This document shows positions 5,311-7,107 of a DNA stretch of 7,107 nt, in pieces. Both the position numbers and the translations under genes were made by a program. The stretch is taken from positions 1 through 7,107 of the forward strand of contig JAKSDL010000650.1 in assembly GCA_022360105.1 (NCBI GenBank). The letters run 5' to 3'. This stretch comes from Pseudomonadota bacterium (GTDB taxonomy: Bacteria; SAR324; XYD2-FULL-50-16; JAHJRI01). Numbering within the stretch: position 1 is the stretch's first letter; each line of letters starts with the position of its first letter. Under the pieces are notes generated by a model that worked only from the letters and a program-made list of their open reading frames with translations, searched no databases and was not told where the DNA came from.

Positions 5311-5640
5311 ATGGTTCGAATTCCAACTCACAGGCAACCCACCCACCCAGGAGAGATGCTGCTGGAAGAATTCTTAATCCCTTTGGATCTTACTCAAAGA
5401 AATTTAGCAAACGCTATTCGCGTACCTTTTCAAAGGATAAATGAAATCATTAATCAAAAACGTGGTATCACTCCAAGCACAGCTTTGAGACTCGCTAAAT
5501 TTTTTGGAAATTCAGAGGATTTCTGGATGAATCTTCAACAAAGGTGGGACTTATACAAAGCAGCAAGTTCAGAAGAAGAGATTCTTAATACAATTATTCC
5601 ACTACAACAATTAAACAATCCAACAAATGTTTCAACCTGA
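5311..5640 (+). CDS. higA: HigA-type antitoxin (XRE helix-turn-helix)
   Basis: The 109-residue protein has the HigA signature THPGEMLLEEFLIPLDLTQ, then a helix-turn-helix (about residues 26-66) and the GNSEDFWMNLQQRWDL block that closes the family domain. It neutralises HigB and normally represses the operon. The start is ATG 5311, preceded by GGAGG (5301-5305) with a five-base spacer; the longer in-frame extension upstream overlaps higB and has no such signal. Its better ribosome site compared with leaderless higB would favour antitoxin excess. The TGA stop lies inside the L'' box of the attC-like site at 5618, and the last residues (NNPTNVST) are encoded by attC sequence. Confidence 0.92.
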   Translation: MVRIPTHRQPTHPGEMLLEEFLIPLDLTQRNLANAIRVPFQRINEIINQKRGITPSTALRLAKFFGNSEDFWMNLQQRWDLYKAASSEEEILNTIIPLQQLNNPTNVST

Positions 5641-5690
5641 CGTTTATCTCCGCTGTAATCCGATAAACGCAGGTTAAACAAGCATTGTGC
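5618..5690 (+). repeat. attC-like recombination site 4 (short type)
   Basis: R'' ATCCAAC (5618-5624, perfect RYYYAAC), L'' GTTTCAACCTG (5629-5639), L' CAGGTTAAAC (5670-5679), AAGC spacer, R' ATTGTGC (5684-5690, imperfect, G replaced by A). L'' and L' pair as AACCTG with CAGGTT and then CGTTTATC with GATAAACG, leaving an unpaired A in the left arm, as in attC sites. The site is collinear with that at 3119 and shares TCTCCGCTG and the L'-AAGC block. Confidence 0.68.
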
Positions 5691-5731
5691 ATGCAAACCA
5701 TCTAAAATAACAACATTTATAAAAGGTTTGA

Positions 5732-6307
5732 ATGAAAAAAGTTCTACTTCTCCTTGCCAAAGGTTTTGAAACATACGAAGCAAGCGTTTTTATTGATGTA
5801 ATCGGTTGGAATTTTACTGAAGGTGACAGGTCCACAGAACTGTTTACTTGTGGCCTTACCAAAGAAGTTACTTCAACTTTTAATCAAAAATTCATTGTTG
5901 ATCATCTACTTACGGAAATCGATATTAATGAATTTGATGCATTGGCAATTCCCGGCGGATTTGAAGAATACGGTTTTTACGATGAGGCATATAGTGAGTC
6001 ATTTTTGGAGATTATCCGTGGCTTTAACTCAATGAACAAAACAATTGCATCAATCTGTGTTGCAGCCTTACCCCTGGGAAAGAGCGGGATTTTAAACGGC
6101 AAAAGAGCCACAACTTATAATAGTCAGGTTCGTAGAGAGGCTTTAAGGCAGTTCAACGCAGAACTAATTGACCAACCTGTAGTGTTAGACCAAAACATTA
6201 TCACAAGCTGGGATCCTGCAAGTGCCATAGAAGTCGCATTACTGCTTTTAGAAAAACTAACAAATAAAGAGAATTCCAATTACATAAGAAAAATCATGGG
6301 ATTTTAA
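5732..6307 (+). CDS. DJ-1/PfpI family protein
   Basis: This 191-residue protein spans the single-domain DJ-1/ThiJ/PfpI fold. LLAKGFETYEAS supplies E16, the position of the conserved glutamate beside the active site. IPGGFEEY is the family's glycine turn, and ASICVAALPL is the nucleophile elbow with C109. GKRATTYN follows where DJ-1 and many relatives have a histidine (TTHP), so the third catalytic-like residue is absent here. The family includes glyoxalase or deglycase enzymes, chaperones and proteases, and the missing histidine makes activity hard to predict. It is probably cytoplasmic. The start has AAAAGG (5721-5726) five bases upstream. It begins 42 bases after an attC-like site and ends 20 bases before the next, a one-gene cassette. 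Confidence 0.88.
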   Translation: MKKVLLLLAKGFETYEASVFIDVIGWNFTEGDRSTELFTCGLTKEVTSTFNQKFIVDHLLTEIDINEFDALAIPGGFEEYGFYDEAYSESFLEIIRGFNSMNKTIASICVAALPLGKSGILNGKRATTYNSQVRREALRQFNAELIDQPVVLDQNIITSWDPASAIEVALLLLEKLTNKENSNYIRKIMGF

Positions 6308-6327
6308 GCTGCCAAAATTGGAAAAAT

Positions 6328-6446
6328 GCCCAGCAAAAACATTCACCCAGCCACGTATCGCCCTCGGTGAATTCAAGTTTTGTGGTCTTGGCAGATTCTT
6401 ATCAAAATTGACATCTCAGCAGCGGCCGGTGATATCAGCTTTCGAA
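6328..6446 (+). repeat. attC-like recombination site 5 (long type)
   Basis: R'' GCCCAGC (6328-6334, six of seven), followed by an A run. The interior TATCGCCCTCGGTGAATTCA and CGGCCGGTGAT is clearly related to the site at 3377. The far end TTTCGAA (6440-6446) aligns with R' GTTCGAA of that site, but the key G is T. CACC/GGTG and GCC/GGC pair as arms. The site may be recombination-poor because of the lost G in R'. Confidence 0.52.
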
Positions 6447-6477
6447 ATAAAAACAATACAATTTGCTTTAGTTTCAA

Positions 6478-6518
6478 CCATCGATTAATACATTGTTAAA
6501 CGCAAACAATATCGATGG
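6478..6518. promoter_or_regulatory. Long inverted repeat overlapping the AbrB-gene ribosome site
   Basis: CCATCGAT (6478-6485) pairs perfectly with ATCGATGG (6511-6518), and inside them ATTGTT (6492-6497) pairs with AACAAT (6505-6510), with a six-base bulge on the left. The right arm includes GG of the Shine-Dalgarno GGAG (6517-6520). It could be an operator for the AbrB/VapC complex or an RNA hairpin that hides the ribosome site. The pairing is seen; the role is inferred. Confidence 0.5.
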
Positions 6519-6527
6519 AGAATAAAT

Positions 6528-6732
6528 ATGACAACAGTGACTGTATCCCCGAAATTTCAAATAGTTATTCCTAGGGAAATCAGAGAAAGATTTCAATTGA
6601 GCCCAGGTCAAAAAGTTCAGGTCATCCCTTACTCAAACAGAATTGAAGTAATTCCGGAGAGAAAGATATCTGATGCGTGGTTTTTTACGTGGTATTGATA
6701 CTTCATTTGAAAGGGAGACGGATAGATCATGA
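6528..6732 (+). pseudogene. AbrB/MazE-type antitoxin gene with a frameshift
   Basis: ATG 6528 with GGAG (6517-6520) seven bases upstream opens a SpoVT/AbrB DNA-binding domain (TVTVSPKFQIVIPREIRERF, LSPGQKVQVIPYSNRIEVIP). The frame then drifts to SDAWFFTWY and stops at 6696-6698 (56 residues). The +1 frame from ATG 6673 reads MRGFLRGIDTSFERETDRS, the canonical toxin-binding tail of these antitoxins, and its TGA (6730-6732) overlaps the vapC start as ATGA, exactly as in intact operons. So a one-base gain or two-base loss near 6669-6673 separates domain and tail. The T6 run at 6680-6685 is another place where a base-count change would restore a frame. It could be inactive, split into two peptides, or a sequencing error. 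Confidence 0.85.
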
Positions 6733-7107
6733 ATATTGTTGACTCATCCGGATGGCTCGAATTTTTTGCAGAAGGTCCAAACGCCGATGAATTTAGTAAA
6801 CCACTGTCAGATACTGAAAAACTGATTGTTCCATCAATCAGCATATTCGAGGTTTTCAAAGTCGTATTAAGGGAAAGGGATGAGGACGCAGCATTAATGG
6901 CCGTATCACTTCTGAGACAGGGCAAAGTTATTGATCTCAGCTTTGAACTTTCAATACAAGCCGCAAAAACCAGTTACGATTTCAAAATCCCAATAGCAGA
7001 CAGTATAATTCTAACAACGGCAACTCTACACGAAGCAATAGTATGGATTCAAGATGCTGATTTAAAAAATTTCAATAACGTAAAATACTTCCAAAAGATA
7101 AAATCAT
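6729..7107 (+). CDS. vapC: VapC-type PIN-domain toxin (partial at right edge)
   Basis: Reading from ATG 6729, 126 codons remain open to the edge. MNIVDSSGWLEFF gives D5, SIFEVFK gives E41, IPIADSIILTTA gives D91, and WIQDADLKNF gives D109, so all four PIN acidic residues are present. The last residues (NNVKYFQKIKS) match the usual family ending, so only a few codons should be missing. It is coupled by a four-base overlap to the tail frame of the AbrB-type antitoxin, not to the frame that carries its DNA-binding domain. The toxin looks intact while its antitoxin is frameshifted. Confidence 0.9.
   Translation, partial: MNIVDSSGWLEFFAEGPNADEFSKPLSDTEKLIVPSISIFEVFKVVLRERDEDAALMAVSLLRQGKVIDLSFELSIQAAKTSYDFKIPIADSIILTTATLHEAIVWIQDADLKNFNNVKYFQKIKS

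Overview
The window is AT-rich DNA from a bacterium, probably Gram-negative: it encodes a lipoprotein with a clear lipobox and a BamE/SmpA-like domain protein. Species or phylum cannot be fixed from the sequence. The gene content is accessory: four toxin-antitoxin (TA) loci, several small proteins of unknown function, one DJ-1/PfpI protein, and no housekeeping genes.

Layout. 1-609 (minus strand): a FitA-type antitoxin and a VapC PIN toxin, cut by the left edge, with a strong promoter. 610-971: a gene-poor stretch with a 72-bp attC-like hairpin. 972-1796: a DUF169 protein. 1797-2118: non-coding, holding one copy of a 27-bp palindromic repeat. 2119-3117: a DUF3892-like protein and a BamE/SmpA-like membrane-anchored protein. 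3119-3189: attC-like site. 3190-3376: no ORF. 3377-3494: a longer attC-like site. 3614-4178: DUF433 antitoxin and a DUF5615 PIN-like toxin broken by an in-frame TAG. 4179-4383: non-coding, second 27-bp repeat. 4384-4818: lipoprotein. 4813-4941: attC-like site containing the third 27-bp repeat. 5003-5640: HigBA, apparently leaderless. 5618-5690: attC-like site. 5732-6307: DJ-1/PfpI protein. 6328-6446: attC-like site. 6528-7107: AbrB-type antitoxin with a frameshift, followed by VapC that runs off the right edge.

Interpretation. From 3119 rightward the order is gene unit, then imperfect inverted repeat with RYYYAAC-like and GTTRRRY-like ends, then the next gene unit in the same direction. Three of these sites begin within a few bases of, or overlap, the stop codon of the preceding gene. 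This is the architecture of an integron gene-cassette array. No integrase or attI lies in the window, so the assignment rests on site structure and gene content. TA cassettes are known to stabilise sedentary chromosomal integrons. Here one toxin (DUF5615) and one antitoxin (AbrB) carry disabling changes, so the array seems to be partly decaying.
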